From Cylindrospermum stagnale PCC 7417 (GTDB taxonomy: Bacteria > Cyanobacteriota > Cyanobacteriia > Cyanobacteriales > Nostocaceae): DNA of 64,000 bases. Of this stretch, positions 15,949-23,821 are shown one piece after another. The stretch covers positions 2,868,501-2,932,500 of the forward strand of contig NC_019757.1 of assembly GCF_000317535.1 (NCBI RefSeq), read 5' to 3'. The notes beneath the pieces are model-generated. The model saw nothing but the letters and a program-made list of their open reading frames with translations, searched no databases and was not told the origin of the DNA. The position numbers were made by a program, and so were the translations under genes. The stretch's first letter is position 1; every line of letters starts with the position of its first letter.

Positions 15949-17505
15949 ATGAATATTGACTTCGTTATAAACACAATTAAAGCTGCTGGCCCTCTAAGTT
16001 TTAGACAAGCGCAGAAAAGCGAAATTTTCATTAAAGTTTTACAAAACTTAAAACTTGACCAATCACAACCACCAAAAGATTTTGAGGGGGTTTATGCTTA
16101 TGCTTTAGTAAAGTATGGCGTACCTAAATCTGATAATTTACTAGATTTTTTTAGACAAAAAGAGATTAAACAGGCTTTTTGGAAAGCGTTTCAGGAAAAT
16201 CCCACAAATTTTATTGAGGATGCAGAATATTTTCTCGACTGGAATATCTTAGGGGATGAGATTAGAGCAGAGAAAATCAATATTCGTCAGGAATTTAAAG
16301 AATTTTATCATATTTTTCTGGGCGTAACGAGGCGCACGAGAAACCCAGCAGAAATTTTACTTGATCCCAATTTCCGGGAAATGGGGGAAGAGTTACCCTA
16401 CCCAGATAAGTTTAAGTCACTGATTGAAGAAAAAATTAGGGCGTTTCGTGGTCGTAAATTCGTGTTTGCTGAGTTTGATAATTTCCTCAAAAACCAGCGA
16501 AAGGGCTATTTTACGGTGATTGGGGATGCGGGGATGGGAAAAAGTGCGATCGCTGCTAAATACGTTTATGACCATCAAGCGATATGTTATTTCAATGTTA
16601 TCGCTGAAGGTAGCAATCGACCAGAGCAATTTCTAGAAAGTATTCGTAAACAACTAATTGAACGTTATCGATTGACAGATGCAGACAACGCCGATTTACC
16701 AACATTGTTGAATAAAATCAGTGAAAACTTTACCGCTAATGAACGGCTAATAATTGTCGTTGATGCTCTCGATGAAGTGGAACAAGAACCAGGAGCAGAG
16801 AATATTTTATATTTGCCTAAAACTCTGCCAAATAGAATTTATTTTTTGCTCACTAGACGACCTTATGCACCGAATAAAAAACGCCTGTTTACTGAAGGAT
16901 TGAAGCAGCAAGAGTTAGATTTGACAGCAGGTGAATATGCAGAGTTTAACCGCGCCGATGTGAAAGAGTATATTCGGTTATTTGTCAATGAAGATTCAGA
17001 ATATAAAGACGCTTTAAGCAAATGGATTAAAGACCGCAATATCTCATCTGAAGAATTTATTGAGCAGGTGTCTGTTAAGAGCGACAATAATTTCATGTAC
17101 CTGCGCTATGTCTTACCAGGTATTGCTCAAGGTTTGTATAATGACCTATCTTTGCAGCAGTTACCAGAAGGTTTACAAGAATATTATCAAATTCATTGGG
17201 AACGGATGGGTATGGAGAATGAACCCAATAGATTAAAGGTAATTGTGTTGTTTATTTTGGTGGAGATTGGTACAGCTATTACCTGTGAAATTATCGCGGC
17301 GATTTCTCAGCAGGATGAATGTGATGTTGAAAAGATTTTAGATACTTGGCGGGAATATTTGAAGAAGCGGGAAATCCAGGGAGAAATTTGTTATAGCATT
17401 TATCATGCAAGTTTTCTGGACTTCTTAAAAGGTAAGCGGGAATTGAAATCGAGCAGGAAGATTTTTGATGAGGTGAATCAACAAATTGCTAATTATTTAT
17501 ATTAA
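15949..17505 (+). CDS. NACHT-like STAND ATPase with uncharacterised N-terminal helical domain
   Basis: A 518-residue protein. Residues 1-150 form a helical domain (INTIKAAGPLSFRQAQKSE...GVYAYALVKYG...FRQKEIKQAFWKAF) that resembles an N-terminal module I associate with Nostoc STAND proteins; it could be an effector or adaptor. Residues 165-400 are the NTPase: GRKFVFAEFDNFL, P-loop VIGDAGMGKSAIAAKY, Walker B LIIVVDALDEVE and sensor ILLTRRPY-like FLLTRRPY. A winged-helix-like section ends with YHASFLDFLKG. There is no sensor repeat domain; the WD40 repeats are on the next gene, 193 bp on. This fits a signal-transducing conflict or programmed-death ATPase split from its sensor. Confidence 0.82.
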   Translation: MNIDFVINTIKAAGPLSFRQAQKSEIFIKVLQNLKLDQSQPPKDFEGVYAYALVKYGVPKSDNLLDFFRQKEIKQAFWKAFQENPTNFIEDAEYFLDWNILGDEIRAEKINIRQEFKEFYHIFLGVTRRTRNPAEILLDPNFREMGEELPYPDKFKSLIEEKIRAFRGRKFVFAEFDNFLKNQRKGYFTVIGDAGMGKSAIAAKYVYDHQAICYFNVIAEGSNRPEQFLESIRKQLIERYRLTDADNADLPTLLNKISENFTANERLIIVVDALDEVEQEPGAENILYLPKTLPNRIYFLLTRRPYAPNKKRLFTEGLKQQELDLTAGEYAEFNRADVKEYIRLFVNEDSEYKDALSKWIKDRNISSEEFIEQVSVKSDNNFMYLRYVLPGIAQGLYNDLSLQQLPEGLQEYYQIHWERMGMENEPNRLKVIVLFILVEIGTAITCEIIAAISQQDECDVEKILDTWREYLKKREIQGEICYSIYHASFLDFLKGKRELKSSRKIFDEVNQQIANYLY

Positions 17506-17570
17506 TTAACTCGGAGATACCCAAGCTACCGTGTACACACAAGTTATCCGATTAACCAAAAGTCTTGAAA

Positions 17571-17651
17571 AACCTCACCCTGTCCTGACGGACATCCCTC
17601 TCCTTGCGAAGGAGAGGGACAGGTTGTGCGTAGCAGAACCAGGGTGAGGTT
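17571..17651. repeat. Palindromic element between the NACHT and WD40 genes
   Basis: The outer arms AACCTCACCCTG (17571-17582) and CAGGGTGAGGTT (17640-17651) are perfect inverted repeats. Inside, CCCTCTCCTT/AAGGAGAGGG (17596-17618) form a second hairpin. This type of 80-bp palindrome is a dispersed cyanobacterial repeat; here it occupies the gap between two genes that are usually fused. Confidence 0.75.
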
Positions 17652-17698
17652 CCTCTCGTTCCTAGGCTCTGCCTAAGTACTTACAAATCTATCAATAA

Positions 17699-19822
17699 AT
17701 GAGAAATATTAACGAGAAATCACTAACAGAAAGTCCTGCATTTCAACGCGCTCGACTGAAGAGTTTACCCTATAGCTTGGTGCAGTCGGGGCAATTGCCA
17801 AGGTATTATCAAACGCTGACAGATTTTGACTTTTTGGCTAACAAAATTAATCATCCTGAGTTTGGGGTGCAGTCGCTGATTGAAGATTATGATTTGATAG
17901 AGCAGCCAGAAATATTAAATCACCCAGAATATCAGCCGGAGAAGGTGAAAGCGCTAAAGTTGATTCAAGGAGCGTTGGGACTGTCAGCGCAGATTTTGAG
18001 AGAGGACCAAACCCAATTAGTAGCGCAATTATTAGGACGAATGCTGTGTTTTGAATTGCCAGAAATTCAAGCAATGTTGGAGCAAGCAAAACAGCGGCAA
18101 ATTTCACCTTGGTTGCGTCCCTTAACATCAAGCTTAACCCCCCCTGGTGGCAGATTATTACGCACCCTCAGCGGTCATCGTCACTCGGTAAATGCAGTCG
18201 CTATCACCCCCGATGGCCAGCAGGTGATTTCTGGTTCTTGTGACGAGACAATCAAAGTCTGGAGTTTAGCCACAGGGTCAGAATTGCAGACTTTTACTGG
18301 TCATCGTCACTCGGTAAATGCAGTCACTATCACCCCCGATGGCCAGCAGGTGATTTCTGGTTCTTATGACGACACAATCAAAGTCTGGAGTTTAGCCACA
18401 GGGGAAGAATTGCGGACTTTTACTGGTCATAGTCACTCGGTAAATGCGATCGCTATCACCCCCGATGGACAGCAGGTGATTTCTGGTTCTTGTGACGAGA
18501 CAATCAAAGTCTGGAGTTTAGCCACAGGGTCGGAATTGCGGACTTTTACTGGTAATAGTGACTCGGTAACAGCGATCGCTATCACCCCCGATGGCCAGCA
18601 GGTGATTTCTGGTTCTTATTACGGAACAATCAAAGTCTGGTGTTTAGCCACAGGGTCAGAATTGCGGACTTTTACTGGTCATAGTTCCTATGTAAATGCA
18701 GTCGCTATTGTAAATGCAGTCGCTATCACCCCCGATGGCCAGCAGGTGATTTCTGGTTCATCGGACAACACAATCAAAGTCTGGAGTTTAGCCACAGGGT
18801 CAGAATTGCGGACTTTTACTGGTCATCGTTACGGGGTAACAGCAGTCGCTATCACCCCCGATGGCCAGCAGGTGATTTCTGGTTCATCGGACAACACAAT
18901 CAAAGTCTGGAGTTTAGCCACAGGGTCAGAATTGCGGACTTTTACTGGTAATAGTGACTCGGTAACAGCGATCGCTATCACCCCCGATGGCCAGCAGATG
19001 ATTTCTGGTTCAGAGGACGAGACAATCAAAGTCTGGAGTTTAGCCACAGGGTCAGAATTGCGGACTTTTACTGGTCATAGTGACTCGGTATATGCAGTCG
19101 CTATCACCCCCGATGGCCAGCAGGTGATTTCTGGTTCTTATGACAAGACAATCAAAGTCTGGAGTTTAGCCACAGGGTCAGAATTGCTGACTTTTACTGG
19201 TCATCGTTCCTGGGTAAATGCGATCGCTATCACCCCCGATGGCCAGCAGGTGATTTCTGGTTCAGAGGACAAGACAATCAAAGTCTGGAGTTTAGCCACA
19301 GGGTCAGAATTGCTGACTTTTACTGGTCATCGTTCCTGGGTAAATGCGATCGCTATCACCCCCGATGGCCAGCAGGTGATTTCTGGTTCAGAGGACAAGA
19401 CAATCAAAGTCTGGAGTTTAGCAATAGGGTTAGAATTGCGGACTTTTACTGGTCATAGCTTCGGGGTAACAGCAGTCGCTATCACCCCCGATGGCCAGCA
19501 GGTGATTTCTGGTTCAGGGGACAACACAATCAAAGTCTGGTGTTTAGCAACGGGGGAAGAATTGCGGACTTTTACTGGTGATAGTTACGGGGTAAAAGCA
19601 GTCGCTATCACCCCCGATGGCCAGCAGGTGATTTCTGGTTCATGGGACACCACAATCAAAGTCTGGTGTTTAGCAACGGGGGAAGTAATTACCACTTTTA
19701 TCGGGGAAAGTTCCTTACTTTGCTGCGCTGTTGCACCGGATGGGGTGACAATTGTAGCGGGGGATGAATCAGGAAGATTGCATTCTTTGCGGTGGGAAGG
19801 TGGGGAAGGTTCAGAATTATGA
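17699..19822 (+). CDS. WD40-repeat sensor protein with near-identical hypervariable repeats
   Basis: A 707-residue protein. Residues 1-152 are a helical linker (SLPYSLVQSGQLPRYYQTL, then FDFLANKINHPEFGVQSLIEDYDL) of the kind that sits between NACHT and WD40 parts in fused proteins. From residue 154 there are twelve 42-residue WD40 repeats (about 18158-19687) plus a degenerate thirteenth; this is roughly enough for two seven-bladed propellers. The repeats are almost identical in protein and DNA, except at positions 8, 9, 10, 12, 28 and 30 of the unit. Repeat 5 has a six-residue duplication (VNAVAI twice). Repeats 9 and 10 are practically the same. The stop overlaps the next ATPase start (ATGA). 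Confidence 0.95.
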   Translation: MRNINEKSLTESPAFQRARLKSLPYSLVQSGQLPRYYQTLTDFDFLANKINHPEFGVQSLIEDYDLIEQPEILNHPEYQPEKVKALKLIQGALGLSAQILREDQTQLVAQLLGRMLCFELPEIQAMLEQAKQRQISPWLRPLTSSLTPPGGRLLRTLSGHRHSVNAVAITPDGQQVISGSCDETIKVWSLATGSELQTFTGHRHSVNAVTITPDGQQVISGSYDDTIKVWSLATGEELRTFTGHSHSVNAIAITPDGQQVISGSCDETIKVWSLATGSELRTFTGNSDSVTAIAITPDGQQVISGSYYGTIKVWCLATGSELRTFTGHSSYVNAVAIVNAVAITPDGQQVISGSSDNTIKVWSLATGSELRTFTGHRYGVTAVAITPDGQQVISGSSDNTIKVWSLATGSELRTFTGNSDSVTAIAITPDGQQMISGSEDETIKVWSLATGSELRTFTGHSDSVYAVAITPDGQQVISGSYDKTIKVWSLATGSELLTFTGHRSWVNAIAITPDGQQVISGSEDKTIKVWSLATGSELLTFTGHRSWVNAIAITPDGQQVISGSEDKTIKVWSLAIGLELRTFTGHSFGVTAVAITPDGQQVISGSGDNTIKVWCLATGEELRTFTGDSYGVKAVAITPDGQQVISGSWDTTIKVWCLATGEVITTFIGESSLLCCAVAPDGVTIVAGDESGRLHSLRWEGGEGSEL

Positions 19823-20277
19823 ATAATTCGCCGTCTATCGCTAACAATAACGGCAGATATCCGCTAGAGTTTCAGCAAGTCTTGCAAGCACACAACCTCA
19901 ATTTTGTTGGTCGTGGGTTCGTGTTTACTGCGATTTCTAACTTTCTTCAGCGCTATGACCGGGGTTACTTTACGATTGTGGGTACTCCCGGCAGCGGTAA
20001 AAGTGCTATCCTCGCTAATTATGCGATCGCCTCCGGTGGGCGGTACGCGATCGCTAATCCCCAAGTTGTCTATTACAATGCTCAAGTTGCTGGCAAAAAT
20101 CGCGCTGATGTTTTTCTGGCTTCTCTCTGCACCCAATTTACTCAACCGTTGGCGGAAATATCTCTGCAATCTCTTCTCCAGCAAGTCAGCAATCAGCTAC
20201 AACCGCAGCAAAGGTTGATTATTGCTATTGATGCGGTGGATGCAATTGACCGAAGTTTCCAATCTCCTAGCGGTTAG
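19819..20277 (+). pseudogene. Truncated NACHT-like ATPase
   Basis: A 152-residue frame beginning at ATG 19819, which overlaps the WD40 stop by four bases (ATGA), implying translational coupling. It contains the entry region LNFVGRGFVFTAISNFLQRY, P-loop TIVGTPGSGKSAILANYA and Walker B LIIAIDAVDAID, then ends at SFQSPSG, where related ATPases continue for another 150-plus residues. The break coincides with a palindromic repeat starting near 20263. It is therefore probably an N-terminal stub of a second STAND ATPase cut by element insertion; a short expressed fragment is possible. It is homologous to the ATPase part of the gene at 15949. Confidence 0.72.
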
Positions 20278-20354
20278 AAACCGCGTCTACACAGGCAAAA
20301 CCCACCGACCTGGGTTTAAAACAGTAGTAGAGACGTTGCATGCAACGTCTCTAC
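20263..20354. repeat. Palindromic repeat cluster ending the truncated ATPase
   Basis: Three hairpins in a row: GCGGTT-AGA-AACCGC at about 20270-20284, AAACCCA-type arms (ACCCACCGACCTGGGT) near 20299-20314, and a perfect 28-base palindrome at 20327-20354 with half-site GTAGAGACGTTGCA. These are dispersed repeat units of Nostocales genomes. Confidence 0.75.
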
Positions 20355-20383
20355 ATTGATTTACAGAATTTTTTATTGGGTGA

Positions 20384-21508
20384 CTATGCGGGGTTAAGCT
20401 GGGATCTGCGCTTAATTAGCTGGACAATTTCTGTTTTTTCTAAGATTCCCACTAGCACGCCGTTGTCACGAATTACGGGGAGTGAAGATAGCTGTTGTTG
20501 TTCGAGTAGCTGCACTACTTCTAATAAAGGGCGATCGCATTGCACTGTGGTAGATAATGTATTTGGTCGCATGATGTCTCTGACTTGAGTCTCTGTCCAC
20601 TGGGCTGTTGGGACATTTTGCAACTCGTTAACGGCGATCGCACCGATTAATTGTCCCTCATCGTCTGTAACCAAGAACCGACGCCAGTTATTGTCACTCA
20701 CCACCTGCTGATCGGCAAACTCTCTCAAGGTTAAACTAGCAGAGATAATTGGGCTATTAGCTGTGACAACATCCCCAGCAGTCAAACCGATCAGTTGTTC
20801 TTGCACTCTGCCAAATTGAGCAGAACTACCAGCATTTTGCAGCAAGAAGAAACCAATTAACCCGTACCAAGCGTTTGCAAAGCTGCCATATACGATTAGG
20901 GGAAGTAAACCATAAATCACCGCCACCCAACCAAATAGTTGTCCAATGCGGCTGGCGAAAAGCACACCTTTATAAGGTTTACCTGTGATTTTCCAAACTA
21001 AAGCTTTCAGTATATTTCCGCCATCTAACGGCAAGCCAGGAATCAGGTTAAATAAGGCTAGTGCTAGGTTTACAGATGCCAGCAGGTTGAGAATTGCTCC
21101 TAATGGACTTGATATGGTGGTAGCAAAACCGATGGCTGTGGTTGTGGCAAATAGCAGTAAACTAACTAAAGGCCCGGCGATCGCTACCCAAAAAGCATCA
21201 GCTGGTGTTTCTGACTCTTTTTCTAAACTCGCCAACCCGCCAAATATAAATAGTGTGATTGATTTAACTTCAATTCCCTGGCGCAGGGCGACAAAGCTGT
21301 GTCCTAATTCGTGGGCGACGACAGAGGCAAATAACAACAGCGCTGTCAGCAATCCTAGTACCAAAGCTAACCCCCCATCTAATTGGGGAAATTGCGCTGC
21401 CAATCCACCGCTATAGCTCCAAGTTACCAGACCTAGAACTAAAAACCACGATGGATGGATATAGAAGGGAATTCCCCAGAGATTACCAACGCGAATTGTG
21501 CCATTCAT
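20384..21508 (-). CDS. Site-2-type M50 metalloprotease with CBS domains
   Basis: A 374-residue membrane protease of the S2P/SpoIVFB-like group that cleaves substrates within the membrane. Catalytic features: zinc motif HELGH in VVAHELGHSFVA, and the third ligand region NLIPGLPLDGG (NxxPxxxxDGG). About six hydrophobic helices fill the N-terminal 220 residues. The last 140 residues carry two CBS motifs (AGDVVTANSPIISASLTLRE and VRDIMRPNTLSTTVQCDRPL), likely regulatory adenine-nucleotide sensors. I prefer ATG 21508 (MNGTIRVGNLWGIPF) to 21550, because family members start at this point. It stands alone; the substrate is unknown. Confidence 0.92.
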   Translation of the reverse strand: MNGTIRVGNLWGIPFYIHPSWFLVLGLVTWSYSGGLAAQFPQLDGGLALVLGLLTALLLFASVVAHELGHSFVALRQGIEVKSITLFIFGGLASLEKESETPADAFWVAIAGPLVSLLLFATTTAIGFATTISSPLGAILNLLASVNLALALFNLIPGLPLDGGNILKALVWKITGKPYKGVLFASRIGQLFGWVAVIYGLLPLIVYGSFANAWYGLIGFFLLQNAGSSAQFGRVQEQLIGLTAGDVVTANSPIISASLTLREFADQQVVSDNNWRRFLVTDDEGQLIGAIAVNELQNVPTAQWTETQVRDIMRPNTLSTTVQCDRPLLEVVQLLEQQQLSSLPVIRDNGVLVGILEKTEIVQLIKRRSQLNPA

Positions 21509-22001
21509 GTCGTTTGCCTTTAATTTCAATTTTGAGATCTTGGCTTTCACCGCTCTCGATGTCTCTAGTGTAACGATATGTAAACAAAAATGAGAATTTC
21601 TAACGGTAGTGGTGTCCGGCTATAAAGGTGCGGTTATCGGGAATTATTGCTATCCCCTAATAAAGGTGCAAATCTATCTCATAGAAAACTGAGAAATCCG
21701 GCGCTTCACTCCAAGGTACTTTCTCACAGACTGAAACTCTTTTGTCAAAAACCTGGATTTAAAAAACTTTGATTATTTTTAGTTAGAAAAATAGTTGACT
21801 ACTTGGGATGATTTTTATTTTTCCAGAGAAATAAAGTTGTGTTAACAGTCTGTCTTCGCTACTACAGTTAATCCCCATTCAGTCCTAAACTTACTACTAC
21901 AGGTTGTCAAACTTGCTTTGTATCTATCCCCAGATAGATATTTTCAGCCTGCAACCTGATAAATCCCTGCTCAACATCACTAATCAGTAACGAGTGCCAT
22001 A
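21509..22001. other. Intergenic gap upstream of the copper-oxidase remnant
   Basis: No coding region or RNA is seen. Two copies of a TATAAAGGTGC/AATAAAGGTGC sequence occur near 21620 and 21658, of unknown meaning. Confidence 0.35.
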
Positions 22002-22274
22002 ATGGGAAAACGCCTCTTCAGTATTCTCTGTGTATTTGCTGCGACGGTAATATTGGTAATTACACCAGTTTCTGCCTCTTATGCGGCTTCGTTACAAATT
22101 GCACAGCGTGGCAATGATGAGTTGATTTGGCGGGATACATTGCTGGTGAGACAGGGTGAACCTGTAAATATCCGCAGCCGTTATACGCTATTCACTGGCG
22201 AATTTGTGCTCCACTGTCACATCCTAGACCATGAGGATCTAGGAATGATGAAATTCGTCAAAATAGAGGAATAG
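22002..22274 (+). pseudogene. Multicopper oxidase C-terminal remnant behind a signal peptide
   Basis: A 90-residue frame. Residues 1-28 form a clear Sec signal peptide (basic start, hydrophobic core, SASYA-A cleavage region). The remainder is only the last about 50 residues of a multicopper oxidase: LIWRDTLLVRQGEPVNIRSRY and the terminal copper cluster HCHILDHEDLGMM. The first two cupredoxin domains are missing, so electron transfer and oxygen reduction are impossible. It is probably an internal-deletion derivative of a full-length oxidase that kept the signal peptide and stop. A small exported copper-binding peptide is possible, since the frame is intact. Confidence 0.72.
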
Positions 22275-22373
22275 GGCAGAAAAGCCTGATTTTTGAGCAG
22301 TTTCTCATTGCCAAATTCAGAGATTTGGATGACTGATATAGACCAAGAATGCGATCGCTTTTTGAGCGATCGC

Positions 22374-22727
22374 TCACCACATCTGGGAAACACTTTTTTT
22401 CACCGTTGAAGATTCAACCAGCAATGGTTGAGCCGATCGCAACACTGCACCCAGCAACCCCGGAAACAGCGCCTCTAAATCTTCACATCGCAACTGATTG
22501 ATGTGCTGTGTGCCTTCTTTGTGAGTCAAGACTACCCCCGACTCCCGCAAAATCTTAAAGTGGTTAGACATGGTAGATTTAGCAATGGCAAAATTAAACT
22601 CAGCACAACATTGCTCTCCCTTAGTCGCCAGCAACCGCACAATCTCTAGCCGCACTGGGTCTCCCAAGGCATACAGCACTCCCGGTAAACAAATGTCTTT
22701 TCGATCTGGATGATATAAAAATCTCAT
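22374..22727 (-). CDS. ArsR family transcriptional regulator
   Basis: A 117-residue winged-helix repressor. PGVLYALGDPVRLEIVRLLA begins the typical ArsR helix 1-2, EQCCAEFNFAIAKSTMSNHFKILRESGVV is the helix-turn-helix, and LTHKEGTQHINQLR the wing. The adjacent cysteines (QCC) in the DNA-recognition region could sense thiol-reactive compounds or metals. It is divergent from the thioredoxin gene, and an almost perfect 21-base palindrome in the shared gap is a likely operator. It probably controls the redox gene run to its right. The palindromic pair AGCGATCGCT at 22351-22375 overlaps its 3' end. Confidence 0.9.
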   Translation of the reverse strand: MRFLYHPDRKDICLPGVLYALGDPVRLEIVRLLATKGEQCCAEFNFAIAKSTMSNHFKILRESGVVLTHKEGTQHINQLRCEDLEALFPGLLGAVLRSAQPLLVESSTVKKSVSQMW

Positions 22728-22762
22728 AGTTGCATTATCTCTTAAGATGACTTATATTTTAC

Positions 22763-22783
22763 TTATTCGATAATATCGAATAA
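22763..22783. promoter_or_regulatory. Palindromic operator between arsR-type gene and trx
   Basis: Two perfect 10-base arms, TTATTCGATA and TATCGAATAA, flank a single central A. The site lies 36 bp from the regulator start and 25 bp from the thioredoxin start, so it can control both promoters. Length and AT-rich form fit ArsR-family operators. Confidence 0.72.
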
Positions 22784-22807
22784 ATGAATTAACTCAAGAG
22801 GGCAACT

Positions 22808-23131
22808 ATGTCATCCATTACAAATGTCACAGAAGCCACATTCAAGCAAGAAGTTCTGGAAAGTGAAACTCCGGTCTTGGTTGACTTTTGGGCACCTTGG
22901 TGCGGCCCTTGTCGGATGTTGGCTGTAGTCGTCGATGAGGTTGCGAACGAGTACCTTGGACAGGTGAAAGTAGTGAAGCTGAATACAGATCAAAATCCTA
23001 CCGTCGCCAGTCACTATGGAATTCGTAGCATTCCCACGCTGATGGTGTTTAAAGGGGGTCGGCAAGTGGATACTGTTGTGGGGGCAGTGCCCAAAGCTAG
23101 CTTAACCAAAACTTTAACACAGTATATTTAA
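22808..23131 (+). CDS. trxA: Thioredoxin
   Basis: A 107-residue cytosolic thioredoxin with the intact active site [12 protein letters not shown] at about 28-39, the cis-Pro in [12 protein letters not shown], and [14 protein letters not shown]. It reduces protein disulfides and takes electrons from thioredoxin reductase. Its position, divergent from an ArsR-type regulator and first in a run of reductases, makes it a stress-induced paralogue rather than the housekeeping copy (inference). AGAGGGCAACT precedes the ATG at 22808. Confidence 0.95.
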   Translation: MSSITNVTEATFKQEVLESETPVLVDFWAPWCGPCRMLAVVVDEVANEYLGQVKVVKLNTDQNPTVASHYGIRSIPTLMVFKGGRQVDTVVGAVPKASLTKTLTQYI

Positions 23132-23194
23132 GCAGTTGTAGAGTTATAACTGTTCGGTTTTAGACAGTGGAATCTCTGCCAGGGAAGAAGCGCA

Positions 23195-23808
23195 ATGGAC
23201 TTGAAATTAGATGGTAAATCTGCGCTAGTGAGTGGTTCAACCGCAGGCATTGGTTTTGCGGTTGCCCAAGCACTAGCCCAAGAGGGTGTATCAACAATTA
23301 TCAACGGTCGGACTGAAGCAAGAGTAGCCGAAGCGATCGCCTCCGGCGCGGCAAAGCCGAACGCCAAAATTCAGCAAACTACTCCCACAGCGAAAGTTTC
23401 CGGTGTCGTTGCTGATCTCGCAACAATTGAAGGAGTAGAGCAACTTTTTCAACAAGTACCTCACATCGATATCCTAATTAACAATTTGGGTATTTACGAA
23501 CCCAAAGCGTTTCTTGATATTACCGATGAGGACTGGTTAAATATATTTGAAGTTAACGTACTCAGTGGCATTCGCTTGAGTCGGCAATATCTGCCCAAGA
23601 TGCCAAAATGGGTCAAGACCGAGGCATTAGTCCAGCAGAAGTTGAGGCTGAGTTTTTCCAGACCCTGCGACCAACTTCCTTAATCAAACGCTTTGCAACT
23701 AACGAAGAAGTAGCAGCAATGGTTGTTTACCTTTCCAGTGCTCTAGCTTCAGCAACTAATGGCGCAGCTGTGCGAGTTGATGGTGGCGTTGTAAGATCAA
23801 TTATTTAG
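23195..23808 (+). pseudogene. Short-chain dehydrogenase with internal deletion and frameshift
   Basis: Frame 1 (23195-23683) encodes the SDR N-terminal half: nucleotide motif VSGSTAGIGFAVAQAL, then NGRTEARV, ILINNLGIYEPK and the NVLSGIRLSRQYLPKM helix. It then jumps into foreign-looking residues. Frame 2 resumes from about 23615 with the SDR C-terminal end: GISPAEVEAEFFQTLRPTSLIKRF, AAMVVYLSSALASATNGAAVRVDGG. The stretch that should hold the catalytic Ser-Tyr-Lys is absent, about 80-90 residues missing at a junction near 23600. It is therefore inactive. It lies between trx and the ene-reductase, as an intact SDR probably once did. Confidence 0.85.
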
Positions 23809-23821
23809 AGATATAACCAAA

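Noticed and set aside
17699-19822. WD40 gene as a plain scaffold protein or assembly collapse
   Set aside because: The pattern of fixed and variable positions is too ordered for error or neutral scaffold divergence, though read-level confirmation of repeat number is still desirable.
20340-20588. 82-codon plus-strand frame
   Set aside because: It begins in a palindromic repeat and lies antisense to the protease gene.
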